A stretch of 64,000 nucleotides of DNA from Chitinivibrionales bacterium (GTDB lineage Bacteria; Fibrobacterota; Chitinivibrionia; Chitinivibrionales; JANQEN01). The first letter of the stretch is position 1. The number at the start of each line of letters is the position of its first letter. The stretch spans positions 1-64,000 of the forward strand of contig JANQEN010000275.1 in the NCBI GenBank assembly GCA_028278335.1, written 5' to 3'. A model generated the notes under the pieces. It ran no database searches. It saw only the letters and a program-made list of their open reading frames with translations, and was not told where the DNA came from. A program made the position numbers and the translations under genes. Below, in pieces: positions 1-7,395 of the stretch.

Positions 1-585
1 TGCTGTGTCATCTTTATTTTCCGTTAGAAGCTTTTTTAAACCAGCAATATCATTATATCTAAATTCACTAACATCTTCATATAATTTTTCTGGTATACCG
101 CCTTTGACTTCTACACACCAGTCATGCCAACCATGGTAGCCGCACCGTATAACCTTTTTCTTATTTGTAAAAGATCGTGAAAGTCTAATTGCTAGCGTTG
201 TTGCATCTGAACCGGTGCAAACAAAAAGACTCATTTCAGCACAGGGAATTAGTTCATTAAATTTTTCTGCCAACTGATTCTGGTAGGTCTGAGTAAGGGA
301 AAAACAGAACCCCTTTTCCTGCATTTGCTTTATCACAGCCTCATCTATCTCTTTTTCCCGATGTCCAATAATTATTGGCCCATAGGAACAGAGATAATCT
401 AAATACTTGTTTCCATCTATATCATAGACATGACCACCCTGGGCATTATCAAAGTAAATGGGATATTCACCGGGCACAAAATTATAGGGCCTTCTTATTC
501 CCATGACACCACCGGGTATTACTGTATTTGCTTTTTCAAATTCAGCAAAAGAATTTTCCAATTTCAGCTTTTCTTTTTTTAACAT
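1..585 (-). CDS. Class III aminotransferase, glutamate-1-semialdehyde aminomutase-like (partial)
   Basis: This is the first 195 codons of a PLP-dependent class III (fold type I) aminotransferase; the C-terminal half lies beyond the window edge. Visible family features are the N-terminal IPGGVMG segment, a DIDGNKYLDYLCSYGP block, IGH, the phosphate-site region with VCTGSDATTLAIRLSR, and KVIRCGYHGWHDW (compare YHGxxD in glutamate-1-semialdehyde aminomutases). The active-site lysine is not in the window. The reading frame is open to position 1 without a stop. The gene lies 45 nt downstream of a MarR regulator on the same strand, so the two are probably one transcript. Whether it is a true HemL or one of the many HemL-like aminotransferases of other pathways cannot be told from this half. 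Confidence 0.85.
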   Translation of the reverse strand, partial: MLKKEKLKLENSFAEFEKANTVIPGGVMGIRRPYNFVPGEYPIYFDNAQGGHVYDIDGNKYLDYLCSYGPIIIGHREKEIDEAVIKQMQEKGFCFSLTQTYQNQLAEKFNELIPCAEMSLFVCTGSDATTLAIRLSRSFTNKKKVIRCGYHGWHDWCVEVKGGIPEKLYEDVSEFRYNDIAGLKKLLTENKDDTA

Positions 586-630
586 AACAATATTCTCCGT
601 TGATTTACATCAAAAAAGCCAATGTCCTTA

Positions 631-1098
631 TTATCTGCCAGTATTAAGGCACTTTAACAACCATTTTTCAAATTGACAAAAGGTGTCAGAGAGCAGTGCC
701 TCTTCTTTGTTGTCTAAATTGTCAAAAAAGTTTAATAACTCCATATCCTGTTCATCATGATAGTGTTCATGCCCATAATAGGCCAAGTACCCTTTATTGG
801 TTAGACAAATATTTAGTTTAGAGTTATTATTCTCATCTTTTACTTTATTTATTAATTTTTTCTTCTCAAGTTTGTTTAGGGTTTGTGATATTGCACCCTT
901 AGTAACATTGGTGATTTTCGCAAGCTCAGTAACACTATTATTTTTATCATCATCTGCGATAATCTTAATTAAATGAATCTCAGATTGGGTTAGTTTGTCA
1001 CCACTACCATAATCTTTGGGATTTTTCTGGAACTCCAAATAAATATCTAAAAGTTTGACGAAATTCTCAATTAAATATTGTTTACTATCTGTATTCAT
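631..1098 (-). CDS. MarR-family transcriptional regulator
   Basis: A protein of about 155 aa with a winged-helix core: LTQSEIHLIKIIADD, then the recognition region ELAKITNVTKGAISQTLNKLEKK and the wing (KLNICLTNKG). This is the classic MarR order, with helical dimerisation segments at both ends. The ATG at 1098 is preferred because an AAAGGTG ribosome-binding site sits 6 nt upstream; an upstream GTG in the same frame is part of that site. A good sigma70-type promoter lies just upstream. The downstream aminotransferase is the likely co-regulated gene. The ligand is unknown. MarR proteins usually repress their own operon and are released by small phenolic or other ligands; that is family knowledge, not visible here. 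Confidence 0.88.
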   Translation of the reverse strand: MNTDSKQYLIENFVKLLDIYLEFQKNPKDYGSGDKLTQSEIHLIKIIADDDKNNSVTELAKITNVTKGAISQTLNKLEKKKLINKVKDENNNSKLNICLTNKGYLAYYGHEHYHDEQDMELLNFFDNLDNKEEALLSDTFCQFEKWLLKCLNTGR

Positions 1099-1137
1099 AC
1101 TAAACACCTTTAAGCTATTCTAGCAGTATACCCCTTA

Positions 1138-1166
1138 AATATACCACCCCTAAAAAGCTTTGTCAA
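1138..1166 (-). promoter_or_regulatory. Sigma70-type promoter of the MarR operon
   Basis: On the minus strand, TTGACA (1161-1166) and TATATT (1138-1143) are separated by exactly 17 nt, upstream of the MarR start. The -10 region and downstream sequence contain two GGTATA steps (GGTATATTTAAGGGGTATAC), which could be an operator for autoregulation; that part is inference. Confidence 0.65.
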
Positions 1167-1376
1167 CCCTTATAATTAAAGGATTTATTGATTTATCTGG
1201 AGATTTATTCTTTATTCTATTGTAACTATAATAGGCATATGTGTTTAGATGCTATACGGTTAATTTCTCTTACTTTTAATTCTATTTTTTCCAATATTTG
1301 GACGGTTCTTAGGGGTAATTATTAAAATTTGAAGAATATTTGGGTGATGCTCAGTGGCAAAGTTAAAATTTTAAAA

Positions 1377-1616
1377 ATATTTGGGCGTTCCCCTGCTTTG
1401 CAGGGGAACGCCCAAATGCTATTTATTTTTATAGAGTCTTAGATCTTAACCAATCCTTCCTCCTCACAGTCGAGCACATCATAGGATATTCTTTTGATCT
1501 ATTGCGTGAGCAGGGATTTGCAAGGTGCAAGCAGTGTTTTTGCAAAGCAAAAATACCGTAGCGAACACGAAGCCTGGCAAAGCTCGATTCGAGCTTGAAA
1601 GGAGAACGCCCAAATA
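1377..1616. repeat. REP-like intergenic repeat, family C
   Basis: The left end carries a perfect 16-bp hairpin, TTGGGCGTTCCCCTGC (1381-1396), a 3-nt loop and its complement (1400-1415). A second AACGCCCAAATAAA end lies near 1603-1616. The interior holds a smaller hairpin around 1534-1552 (GTTTTTGCAAAGCAAAAATAC). Related ends and interior motifs occur at 62522-62796 and in the composite repeat at 48060-48296. The region 1099-1376 beside it holds only the MarR promoter and AT-rich sequence. Confidence 0.6.
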
Positions 1617-1638
1617 AACTAAAATGTAAGAAAGAACC

Positions 1639-3429
1639 CTAAACTTCTACTGTATTCTCAATATGAGGATTCTCTTTAAGGAAATTGTAGAGGGTTGCCC
1701 TTCCAACGCCTAACATACGTGCAGCTTTAGCTTTATTGCCACCGGTTTTTCGCAAGGTCATAATCACCACATCCTCATGTAATTTTGGCTTTCTTCCCAC
1801 TTTCCCCGGTTGATCTAATTGAGGGCGCTCAAATATCATACCTCCAGAGGCTTCCAATATTTCCGGGGGTAAATGTTCTGGTAATATTATGGTGTCGTGA
1901 CATTTGATAGTGGTAAACTGTATAGCATTCTGTAACTGCCTTACATTACCGGGCCAGCTATAGGACATCATAAGTGACAGGGCTTCCTTTGACAATTGCA
2001 AGGTTGGTCTTCCCAGCTTCTTTCCAATCTGAGAGAGAAAGAATTCGGCCAGTATAGGAATGTCATTTCTGCGGTCTCTTAAAGGAGGTAAATCCACAGG
2101 CACCACTGCCAGTCGATAATAGAGATCATCCCGAAATTTTTCCTTCTTTATCATATCCTTTAAGTCTTTATTAGAGGCGCTTATGATGCGAACATCCACG
2201 CTCTTTGACCGCTCGCTCCCTACAGGTTCAAAAATGCCCTCCTGAAGGACTCGCAGCAACTTCACCTGAATCGCTTGGGAAAGCTCCCCCACTTCATCAA
2301 GAAAGAGTGTGCCCCCATCGGCAAGTTCAAAACGTCCCTTTTTATCTCTAATCGCACCGGTAAAGGCACCCTTAACATGGCCAAAGAGCTCACTCTCTAA
2401 AGTTCCCTCTGGTAAAGCACCACAGTTAATTGGAACAAAAAGCTTTTCTCTACGCGGGCTCTCTTCATGGATAGCTCGAGCAACCAACTCCTTACCAGTC
2501 CCACTCTCGCCACTAATTGACACGGGAAAATCACACTGAGCAAGATCACGGATCAGTTGATAGATATCCTGCATTTTGTGATCCTGACCGATCATGCCCC
2601 TAAACTCTTCCTCTTCCTTTAATTGACGCTTAAGATTACTCAAGGTTGTTTTATCATTAAAGAGGGCGACTACACCAATGGGATTTGATTTCTCATCCCG
2701 GAGCGCAGTGACTGAAACCTCAAGCTCCTTACGGTTCCCTTTCCCATCAAGGAGGACCGTAGAATAATCCTTATGATCAAATTTTGGCGGCACATAATCT
2801 TCACAGAAGCTACAGTTTTCTCCGCACAAATTCGGTGAGAACACTTCATGACAATCTTTTCCTACTATGTCAGAAGCTTTAATGCCGGTAATTCGTTCTG
2901 CTGATTTACTAAAAAAGAATATCTTTCTATTGATATCATGGGCAATAATACCCTCATTTAAGCTGTTGACGATATTTTCTCGTGTCTGTTTTATTTGCAT
3001 AAACGCAGAATAGTAGCCCCGCTCAAAAAGATCACTAATTAACTGTTTAATGGTAAGGGCAGTATCGATAAACTTTTTTAAATGATCCTCTGAGGAACCT
3101 TCAAAGGAGCCAGGATCTTCTATAGACCAATGCACTGAAGCTGGCGCACCAATAAATATGGGACACTGCTCTTTAACGGAATCACAGAGTGTGATAACCA
3201 AATCATAATTTTTAGTTTCTAACTCGTTAATGGATTTAGAAAATTGACCTTGATAGGAAGTTGCCAATTCATCTAATGCTTTTTTTGCCAAAGGGTGAAT
3301 GGTTGTTACTTGAGTACCGGCACTAAAAACTGATATACCATCGGGAGCTATAGATTTTGCTAAAGCTTCCGCCATTTGGCTCCGAGCAGAATTCTGTGTA
3401 CAAAGAAAGAGAATATTTCCGTTATGCAT
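1639..3429 (-). CDS. Arsenate reductase (LMW phosphatase fold)-PAS-sigma54 activator fusion
   Basis: A 596-aa one-component regulator. Residues 1-130 are a low-molecular-weight phosphatase fold of the thioredoxin-coupled ArsC type: P-loop C10-TQNSA-R16-S, C82 and C89 (LCDSVKEQCP), and D105 in the EDPG loop. These match the numbering of the three redox cysteines and the acid of Staphylococcus aureus ArsC. Residues ~150-265 are a PAS domain carrying a four-cysteine cluster (C193, C202, C206, C209). Residues ~280-520 are the AAA+ sigma54-interaction domain: Walker A GESGTGKE (307-314), GAFTGA (354-359) and Walker B LFLDE (375-379). A Fis-type helix-turn-helix (GGNKAKAARMLGVGRATLY) ends the protein. 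It probably activates sigma54 promoters in response to arsenate, a phospho-ligand or thiol state. No ars genes adjoin it, so the target is unknown. Confidence 0.92.
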   Translation of the reverse strand: MHNGNILFLCTQNSARSQMAEALAKSIAPDGISVFSAGTQVTTIHPLAKKALDELATSYQGQFSKSINELETKNYDLVITLCDSVKEQCPIFIGAPASVHWSIEDPGSFEGSSEDHLKKFIDTALTIKQLISDLFERGYYSAFMQIKQTRENIVNSLNEGIIAHDINRKIFFFSKSAERITGIKASDIVGKDCHEVFSPNLCGENCSFCEDYVPPKFDHKDYSTVLLDGKGNRKELEVSVTALRDEKSNPIGVVALFNDKTTLSNLKRQLKEEEEFRGMIGQDHKMQDIYQLIRDLAQCDFPVSISGESGTGKELVARAIHEESPRREKLFVPINCGALPEGTLESELFGHVKGAFTGAIRDKKGRFELADGGTLFLDEVGELSQAIQVKLLRVLQEGIFEPVGSERSKSVDVRIISASNKDLKDMIKKEKFRDDLYYRLAVVPVDLPPLRDRRNDIPILAEFFLSQIGKKLGRPTLQLSKEALSLMMSYSWPGNVRQLQNAIQFTTIKCHDTIILPEHLPPEILEASGGMIFERPQLDQPGKVGRKPKLHEDVVIMTLRKTGGNKAKAARMLGVGRATLYNFLKENPHIENTVEV

Positions 3430-4199
3430 AGTAATCCCTATAATAATTTCATATATCCATTTTTTTGAGTAACTTCTAAAAATAATAATAAACCCAACTA
3501 AATTCAGAGAATTAGCCTTTTTTCTTTGTTATTTAGGTTTTACAACTTTTAGGAAACTGTGAAAGTTCATCTCCATGTAAACTGACAGCAATAAACTTTC
3601 GATCAATTGGCAGTTGACATAATGAACTAAGGGGCGAATATTTCTCCTATTTACTAAGCAATTCTTGAAAGATTTACTGTTTTACTATGCTCACTCTTGC
3701 TTTTAAATCTATTTACCAGAGAACCGAAAAACAAAGTCTGCTTTGACTAATTTTCCAGGCAGAGGCTAGCCAATTTATATTTGTATTTTCCTAGGGTAAT
3801 TCAACGTTTGTATTATTAATTACATTTTTTTTATTATAATTAATCATTATTTTGTAAAGAAAATGAAATTAATTTAAAAAACATTTTACTTTTTGTTCAT
3901 CCAATATTATTTTAATTACCGAATAATATTCGTAAATTATATTAAATTTGTCAATTCTAGAGTTTGGGGCGGGCCTAGAACTATCCTCTTTTTAAAAGAG
4001 TAGCTCAGGACCATTTCTATATAAATATTAAGGGTATAGCGATAAAAATTTGATTGCCAAGCTTAGGTGCAATTGATAGTAATTTTACTTGTATTTTTGC
4101 TAACATTCAAATATAATATGGTAAATAGTTTATATTTTTAAATTAATTATGATATTTATCGTTTATGCTTAAATTATCTAATATTAAATGGAGGGCACT
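3430..4199. other. AT-rich intergenic region with no gene recognised
   Basis: This 770-bp spacer separates the divergent ArsC-sigma54 and Lrp-type regulator genes. It is very AT-rich in 3780-4190. The only structure noticed is a small inverted repeat, TTCTAG...CTAGAA, near 3954-3981 around a GGGGCGGG core. No -24/-12 promoter was found on either strand. It must hold the promoters of both flanking genes, but none stands out. Confidence 0.5.
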
Positions 4200-4667
4200 A
4201 TGAAACCTTTAGACAAAATTAATCAAAAAATCTTAGACATCCTGCAGGATAACAGTTCTATTACCAATGCAGAGCTTGCTAACCGCATTGGATTGGCACC
4301 AGCGTCAACTTTGGAACGTGTGAGAAAACTGGAAAAGACAGGCATCATAAAAAATTATGTTGCTCTGGTTGATGGCAAAAAAGTTGGTAAGGGTACCATT
4401 GTGTATGTCATTATTAATATGGCAGAACATTCAATTGAAACCCTCAACAAGTTTAAAGAAGCTGTTCAGGAAATTCCTGAAATTTTAGAATGCCATCGCC
4501 TTGCTGGTGACCGAGATTTTGTCTTAAAAATTGTTACCGAAGATATTAAAAGTTATGAATCTTTTTCAATTGAAAAAATGGCTAAAATCCCTGGTATTGC
4601 ACGAATAAATACCTATTTTGTTCTTTCCACCCCAAAGGAACAGACAAAAATCGATATCACTCTTTAA
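4200..4667 (+). CDS. Lrp/AsnC-family transcriptional regulator
   Basis: A protein of about 155 aa. The N-terminal helix-turn-helix reads KINQKILDILQDNSSITNAE then LANRIGLAPASTLERVRKLEKTGIIKNY. The AsnC ligand-binding (RAM) domain follows, ending GDRDFVLKIVTEDIKSYESF...IPGIARINTYFVL, the typical GxxDxxL and T-x-F/V-L signatures. The ATG at 4200 is chosen because the in-frame ATG at 4188 overlaps the GGAGGG ribosome-binding site. The long AT-rich upstream region and lack of a co-directional partner suggest a free-standing regulator. Family members sense amino acids; the ligand here is unknown. A strong hairpin with a T-run follows the stop. Confidence 0.9.
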   Translation: MKPLDKINQKILDILQDNSSITNAELANRIGLAPASTLERVRKLEKTGIIKNYVALVDGKKVGKGTIVYVIINMAEHSIETLNKFKEAVQEIPEILECHRLAGDRDFVLKIVTEDIKSYESFSIEKMAKIPGIARINTYFVLSTPKEQTKIDITL

Positions 4668-4685
4668 TTCAAATCGAAATCCTTT

Positions 4686-4728
4686 CCCCTGTTTATCAAT
4701 GTATCCCATTGTAAACAGGGGACCTTTT
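4686..4728 (+). terminator. Hairpin terminator overlapping the next gene's ribosome-binding site
   Basis: CCCCTGTTTA-t-CAATG pairs with CATTG-TAAACAGGGG across a 5-nt loop (4686-4721). CCTTTTT follows, and the ATG of the next gene comes at 4730. The only Shine-Dalgarno-like stretch for that gene (AGGGGA) lies in the 3' arm, so the same hairpin would terminate the lrp transcript and hide the next start. Confidence 0.7.
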
Positions 4729-4729
4729 T

Positions 4730-5509
4730 ATGGCAAAAGAGATTCTGCAATCAATGGAGCGACTATACCAGGAGCTCCCAAAGGTAGCATGCACTCAATG
4801 TGGATTATGTTGCGTCTCTCCCACGTGCACCCTTACCGAGTTTATCTATTTTGCCCATCATTTGCAAACCCATTGTTCTGCTGAACAGCTTGCCACCTAT
4901 TTTAGTATGCCTGTTGAAGTTCATCCAGACTATGCGGGGAACATTCATTGTCATTTCCTCGACCAAAAACGGTGCACAATGCATCAGGGTCGAACGGGCG
5001 CCTGCCGATTATTTGGTATTCCAAGCCTCTCGCAGCTTGAGGTTGGCAATTTAGAGGAGTGCAAAGAGAACATCACCATTACAAAGGGTGATGGATCAAA
5101 AGAGCATATCACCAATTGGTTGGATAAACTTGCATCACTGAATGCAGAGTTCTACAATTTTAATGGTGAGCCATATTTTGTGACAGGCTTTAATCTTCCC
5201 TGCTGGTTTGACATTTACTTTGACGACACCCTTGATTTTGATGTGTTTGAAAGCATTCAAACTGTTATGTATGACTACTTGGATTTTAGCTCTTTTAAAA
5301 ATGACTACGCCTTAAAAACTGATCTAAAAGATAAAATCGACAAGATAAGCATTCTTTCAACCCTCATTGGGAGTGGTGATGTTACAACATTAGTAACAAC
5401 ACTCAAATCAATTAAAGAGGACTATCCTAAAACAGGAACCTATTATTATAATGAAGCTTGCGAGTTCCTGTCCGTTTTAGAAAAGGATTCACCATCGCAA
5501 TCGCAGTAA
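4730..5509 (+). CDS. YkgJ-family cysteine-cluster (Fe/Zn-chelating) protein
   Basis: A 259-aa cytoplasmic protein with the YkgJ/CxxCxxCC signature near its N-terminus (CTQCGLCCVSPTC). A second cluster (CHFL...RCTMHQGRTGACRLFGIP) follows at about residues 70-100. Together these make the conserved cysteine set of the UPF0153 family, proposed to chelate zinc or an iron-sulfur centre; no enzymatic role is established for it. The C-terminal ~130 residues are acidic and helical and were not recognised. Its start lies directly after a terminator-like hairpin that contains its ribosome-binding site, which suggests translational control or expression from a promoter inside the hairpin region. Confidence 0.8.
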   Translation: MAKEILQSMERLYQELPKVACTQCGLCCVSPTCTLTEFIYFAHHLQTHCSAEQLATYFSMPVEVHPDYAGNIHCHFLDQKRCTMHQGRTGACRLFGIPSLSQLEVGNLEECKENITITKGDGSKEHITNWLDKLASLNAEFYNFNGEPYFVTGFNLPCWFDIYFDDTLDFDVFESIQTVMYDYLDFSSFKNDYALKTDLKDKIDKISILSTLIGSGDVTTLVTTLKSIKEDYPKTGTYYYNEACEFLSVLEKDSPSQSQ

Positions 5510-5519
5510 CTTTCTTAAT

Positions 5520-5683
5520 CCCAGATTATACAATAGGAAGCAGTGCAGAAGCACAATCCTATGCTCATTAAGACTTTCAGGCTTTTTTGCCATATCACCT
5601 TGTAGATATGCCCTTCAAATCCTTCAAGCCTTACTATGTCATAATCTTGCACTTCTGCATTTACTCCTACTGCATAATCTGGG
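5520..5683 (+). repeat. MITE-like element, copy A (164 bp)
   Basis: The element begins CCCAGATTAT and ends ATAATCTGGG, with imperfect terminal inverted repeats of about 37 bp (both ends carry the TAGGA and GCAGAAG blocks). An inverted copy of identical length (164 bp) lies at 57871-58034 and matches throughout, including the non-palindromic middle. No transposase is encoded. Short ORFs crossing it are not considered real. Confidence 0.75.
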
Positions 5684-5737
5684 ATTAATGTGTGTCGTCA
5701 GAATCAACTGGTAATTTTTTGGGATACTACTATAATC

Positions 5738-5800
5738 TATACTGTTTCTCAAAAGTTTTGTCCCATGATTTTTGACAAAACTTTTATAGAAACAGTTATA
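5738..5800. repeat. Long perfect-stem inverted repeat
   Basis: ACTGTTTCT-c-AAAAGTTTTGTC (from 5741) pairs with GACAAAACTTTT-at-AGAAACAGT (ending 5797) around an 11-nt loop, giving about 21 paired bases. No T-run follows on either strand, so it is not an ordinary terminator. It lies between the MITE-like element and the cruciform repeat. Confidence 0.7.
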
Positions 5801-5854
5801 CCGCAACACAACATAGGACAAAATTATTGAGAAGCGGTATAAAGTGATTTTGAT

Positions 5855-6024
5855 CCCCTTCAATCGCACCACATAGATATTTGGGGAACGCGAAGATCTG
5901 TTCGAGCCCTTTGGGCGAGTTATCAAGCGACCAAATATCTATGTGATTAGTGCGATTGCGGGGTGTGTTTCTTTGCACAAGCAAAGAAAGTATGTCTGCT
6001 GTCGGGCAGCATCCCGACGACCTT
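5855..6024. repeat. Nested cruciform repeat, family R1, copy a
   Basis: Nested stems: CAATCGCAC (5861-5869) with GTGCGATTG (5950-5958), and inside it CATAGATATTTGG (5872-5884) with CCAAATATCTATG (5931-5943). Flanking CCCC/GGGG add to the outer stem. Two more hairpins follow: TTTCTTTGC/GCAAAGAAA (5968-5989) and GTCGGG/CCCGAC (6001-6018). A full copy with different inner stems is at 58391-58574 and a half copy at 48003. The remaining bases to 6111 include a small GGCATG/CATGCC hairpin near 6038-6063. Confidence 0.7.
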
Positions 6025-6111
6025 AACACAAAAAATATGGCATGATCTATAAATGACCATGCCACAAAATCGATTAAATCACGTTAGTAAAATTTAATAA
6101 GCGACAGCAAT

Positions 6112-6996
6112 CTAATGAATCAACACATTCTTAAGAGTACCAATAAGCTTGTTATCCTTAAAGTATCTTACAATAACCTGCTGATTGGTAACGAACTTAG
6201 CACTCTTGATCGTTGCTCGATCTATAGACCCTGTATAGAGAAGTTTTCCATTAATCGCATATATTTTTACTTGATTAGGTTTGGCATTGTAAAGAATTTG
6301 GTAGGGGTTCTTTATGGGATTCCCGATTTTGTACATCTTTACTGTACCAAGATCAACCACTCTATTTTGTGGGATGTCTTGCATGCCCTGTTTTGGTTCA
6401 TATTCATCTTTTGATGCGAGATATATCATAGAATTAAAGAGTCCTGAGCTTGGAATAAAAGGAATTTTTGTATCAAATTCTCCATTAGTTCCAGAGCGTA
6501 CAGAATCTATAGTAATATCACCAATAAGACCGGAGGTAATGACAAGCAATGCATCAGCAATTGCTTCTGATGTTAAGGAGTCAACTGTTTTTCCCTTAAC
6601 CTGTAAGGTGTCTTTGGCGTCATCAATTGTTTTTAATTTAATCTCCCCAAGTTTCAGATCATTAGGAACCGGCTGAAGCAAAAACATTCTTGTAGCACTC
6701 TTTGCAAGAAAACCAGGTTTATAGGCTGCATAGACAAGCATCTTACAGGTATCGCTCACCGTAATCACCATATTGAATGCGCCATTGGTTTGAGAAAAGG
6801 TGGTGTCAAATGATGAAGGTGCACTGGACATGCTTAGATCTGTTTCAAAAATCACCACCATTGCAGAGTCAATGGGTTGATTATTTGAAAAGGTCTTAAC
6901 AAAACCTGATACTTTCACCTCTTTTGCAAAAAGGATGCTGTAACATATTGAAACGATAACAAATATACACATTAAGCCAGTTTTTCTACTAATCAT
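6112..6996 (-). CDS. Secreted protein with carboxypeptidase-regulatory-like domains and sorting-type tail
   Basis: About 294 aa. The ATG at 6996 is chosen because GGAAGGA lies 7 nt upstream and it opens a signal peptide (MISRKTGLMCIFVIVSICYS). Two similar beta-sandwich segments follow, each with a V-x-G-x-V start, an AMVVIFETD or ALLVITSG strand and a TNGxF step. This looks like tandem carboxypeptidase-regulatory/CnaB-type repeats. The last ~65 residues (VKIYAINGKLLYTGS... IVRYFKDNKLIGTLKNVLIH) resemble the T9SS-type tails found on several proteins in this window. No enzymatic domain is visible. It probably acts at the cell surface, but its function is unknown. Confidence 0.7.
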   Translation of the reverse strand: MISRKTGLMCIFVIVSICYSILFAKEVKVSGFVKTFSNNQPIDSAMVVIFETDLSMSSAPSSFDTTFSQTNGAFNMVITVSDTCKMLVYAAYKPGFLAKSATRMFLLQPVPNDLKLGEIKLKTIDDAKDTLQVKGKTVDSLTSEAIADALLVITSGLIGDITIDSVRSGTNGEFDTKIPFIPSSGLFNSMIYLASKDEYEPKQGMQDIPQNRVVDLGTVKMYKIGNPIKNPYQILYNAKPNQVKIYAINGKLLYTGSIDRATIKSAKFVTNQQVIVRYFKDNKLIGTLKNVLIH

Positions 6997-7395
6997 AGGA
7001 TTGTCCTTCCCTTGAAATGATGATGACTGGGCCATGATTTATTACTTTTTTTGCTTAATCTAAATATAGTAAAAAATACTGTTTTTTTATCATTTTTTCT
7101 TTCAACTTTAATGATTTTGGCCAAAATTAGTGGTATTAAGGTTTGTGACTATTTGGCAACTGCTTAAAAAATACGCTTTAAAATACTTTTAATGTGGAAT
7201 AGAGGAATGTCAGTGGTATACTCATAACTAAAGCATAACTAATTACTTGGGCCACCTTAAGTAGCAACTAATGTAACTGAAAAGATATTGTATAGAATTT
7301 TTATATTTTTATTGTATAATGAAGATAATTCATTAATGCTGTTGCACTATCATTTTCATGCGCTGATGTGCTCATTACCACAGACACTACTCATT

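Noticed and set aside
5890-5930. tRNA-like TTCGAGCCC motif in the R1 repeat (also at 48050)
   Set aside because: No acceptor, D or anticodon stems can be formed around it; it is part of the repeat's inner loop.
5639-6065. Two short minus-strand ORFs in the 5.6-6.1 kb gap
   Set aside because: They run across the MITE-like and cruciform repeats, lack ribosome-binding sites and resemble no protein.
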